Origin: Macrostomum hystrix
Lineage: Eukaryota; Platyhelminthes; Macrostomidae
Direction: 5' to 3'
DNA: 64,000 nucleotides
NCBI GenBank assembly: GCA_950097015.1
Contig: CATNEN010000039.1
Span: 18,024,501 to 18,088,500 of the forward strand
In this document: piece by piece, positions 62,101 to 64,000 of the stretch
Numbering within the stretch: position 1 is the first letter of the stretch
Layout of the letters: every line of letters begins with the position of its first letter
Notes under the pieces: generated by a model
What the model saw: only the letters and a program-made list of their open reading frames with translations
What the model was told of the DNA's origin: nothing
Databases searched by the model: none
Program-made: the position numbers and the translations under genes

Positions 62101-64000
62101 CAGGGAGAAGTAGACAACAGGGAGAAGTAGACAACAGGGAGAAGTAGACAACAGGGAGAAGTAGACAACAGGGAGAAGTAGACAACAGGGAGAAGTAGAC
62201 AACAGGGAGAAGTAGACAACAGGGAGAAGTAGACAACAGGGAGAAGTAGACAACAGGGAGAAGTAGACAACAGGGAGAAGTAGACAACAGGGAGAAGTAG
62301 ACAACAGGGAGAAGTAGACAACAGGGAGAAGTAGACAACAGGGAGAAGTAGACAACAGGGAGAAGTAGACAACAGGGAGAAGTAGACAACAGGGAGAAGT
62401 AGACAACAGGGAGAAGTAGACAACAGGGAGAAGTAGACAACAGGGAGAAGTAGACAACAGGGAGAAGTAGACAACAGGGAGAAGTAGACAACAGGGAGAA
62501 GTAGACAACAGGGAGAAGTAGACAACAGGGAGAAGTAGACAACAGGGAGAAGTAGACAACAGGGAGAAGTAGACAACAGGGAGAAGTAGACAACAGGGAG
62601 AAGTAGACAACAGGGAGAAGTAGACAACAGGGAGAAGTAGACAACAGGGAGAAGTAGACAACAGGGAGAAGTATACAACAGGGAGAAGTAGACAACAGGG
62701 AGAAGTAGACAACAGGGAGAAGTAGACAACAGGGAGAAGTAGACAACAGGGAGAAGTAGACAACAGGGAGAAGTAGACAACAGGGAGAAGTAGACAACAG
62801 GGAGAAGTAGACAACAGGGAGAAGTAGACAACAGGGAGAAGTAGACAACAGGGAGAAGTAGACAACAGGGAGAAGTAGACAACAGGGAGAAGTAGACAAC
62901 AGGGAGAAGTAGACAACAGGGAGAAGTAGACAACAGGGAGACATGCAGTACACATGTCAACCCGGGTCCCAATCCAACCGCACCTTCAGTTACGGCGCCC
63001 GCATTCGGGATTCGGACTCGCTAAAGTCGCGCTGTCGCGAGCTGTGCGCCGCCCTCCGCTCCGAATATCCCCAATTCGACATCGACGGCTATCGCAACGC
63101 GTGGATTGTGAAGCCGGGCGCCAAGTCGCGTGGCCGCGGCATCTTCTGCGTTCGGACGCTGGAATCGGTGATGGAGCTGGTTAGGCAGCCGTCTGCTGTC
63201 GGCGTCAGTGCCAACAAGCTGGTTGTGCAAAAGTACATCGAACGACCGCTATTAGTGCATCGAACTAAATTTGACATTCGTCAGTGGTTTGTGGTGACGG
63301 ACTTCAATCCGCTGACAATTTGGTGGTACAAGGACTGCTATGTGAGATTCTGCTCGCAACACTTCACACTGAACGATTTCAACGAGTGAGTTGCGAGACA
63401 AACTTGAAATTGTAATTTTTTAAATCTTTTTTTTTTCAGAAAAAGCTCGTTAGCTTGTTAGCTGGGGAGAGAAGGCTTGGGAGCTTGTCTTAATTTACCC
63501 TAAAATGGTAAATTATAGTATATACATTTTATTATCCTGAGAAGCGTTTTGTCTTCTAGGAAAGTTATTTCATAAAACTTGTGAAAACAACAAATTTAAT
63601 TATTAGAAGTCCTTTTTCTTGAAATCAATTGGTTGGTTTCTAAGAAAGTAGTTGATTTCTTAGAAAGTAGATGATTTCTTAGAAAGTAGATGAATTCTTA
63701 GAAAGTATATGATTTCTAGAAAGTATATGATTTCTTAGAAAATAGTTGCTTACTCAGAAAGTAGTTGATTTCTTAGAAAGGGGTTTGTTGTGTAATGATC
63801 GATGCTGGCTAGCCGATGTGCAGTCTTTCTCTTTCTCTCTCAGTGCACCTGCCCCCCAGTCCCCCATTGACGCGTACAATGTACATTGCTCACTGCACTT
63901 GACTAAACAATAATATATATATCGGCTCTCTGCCCATCGCTGGCTTTAAGCGTTTCGTAGCTCGCACACACTCGCCTTGACTTCTAACATAACATGGCGT

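Overview
The window is nuclear DNA from a multicellular invertebrate. It shows spliced genes with GT-AG introns (and one GC-AG intron), tRNA-derived SINEs, a LINE, Ty3/gypsy LTR elements, TA- and 8-bp-TSD DNA transposon relics, and very many minisatellites. The gene set is a KY/hillarin-like transglutaminase-fold protein, an SLC30A zinc transporter, an ankyrin + Mab-21 protein and a TTLL3/8-type tubulin glycylase, as expected in a ciliated bilaterian. A free-living flatworm such as Macrostomum is my best guess, but nothing in the sequence proves the species.

Layout. 1-2187: antisense Ty3/gypsy pol fragment, abutted by a 640-bp TA-flanked MITE (2190-2829). 3969-21230 (+): one gene that I could join from 14 exons with every intron phase agreeing. 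It encodes about 1632 aa with two KY-type modules joined by a low-complexity linker. 21300-27530: three minisatellites between two convergent genes, the largest (about 4.1 kb) with higher-order structure. 27790-31483 (-): an 8-exon zinc transporter with a SINE in an intron. 31790-36300: a minisatellite split by a LINE whose 5' end is a perfect 17-bp tandem array. 36311-38590 (-): truncated Ty3/gypsy element. 38679-43493 (+): three-exon ankyrin/Mab-21 gene of about 1216 aa. 43500-50030: transposon graveyard, with SINEs, a 48-bp palindromic hAT-like element, a Mab-21 3' pseudogene fragment and a long-TIR element carrying a transposase HTH. 50035-53182: very young LTR element with identical LTRs and a large in-frame internal deletion. 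55506 to beyond 63385 (+): 5' part of a tubulin glycylase gene, 8 exons seen. 63786-63994: a probable LTR at the right edge.

The dominant structural theme is that most large introns contain their own private minisatellite, with unit lengths from about 15 to 47 bp and unrelated sequences. By my rough count tandem arrays make up about a quarter of the window. Most long ORFs over these arrays are artefacts of repeat periods without stops.

The four host genes do not form a pathway. The glycylase belongs to cilia and axonemes, the zinc transporter to vesicular or organellar zinc loading, the KY protein to cytoskeleton or muscle scaffolding, and the ankyrin/Mab-21 protein to the family that includes cGAS-like receptors.
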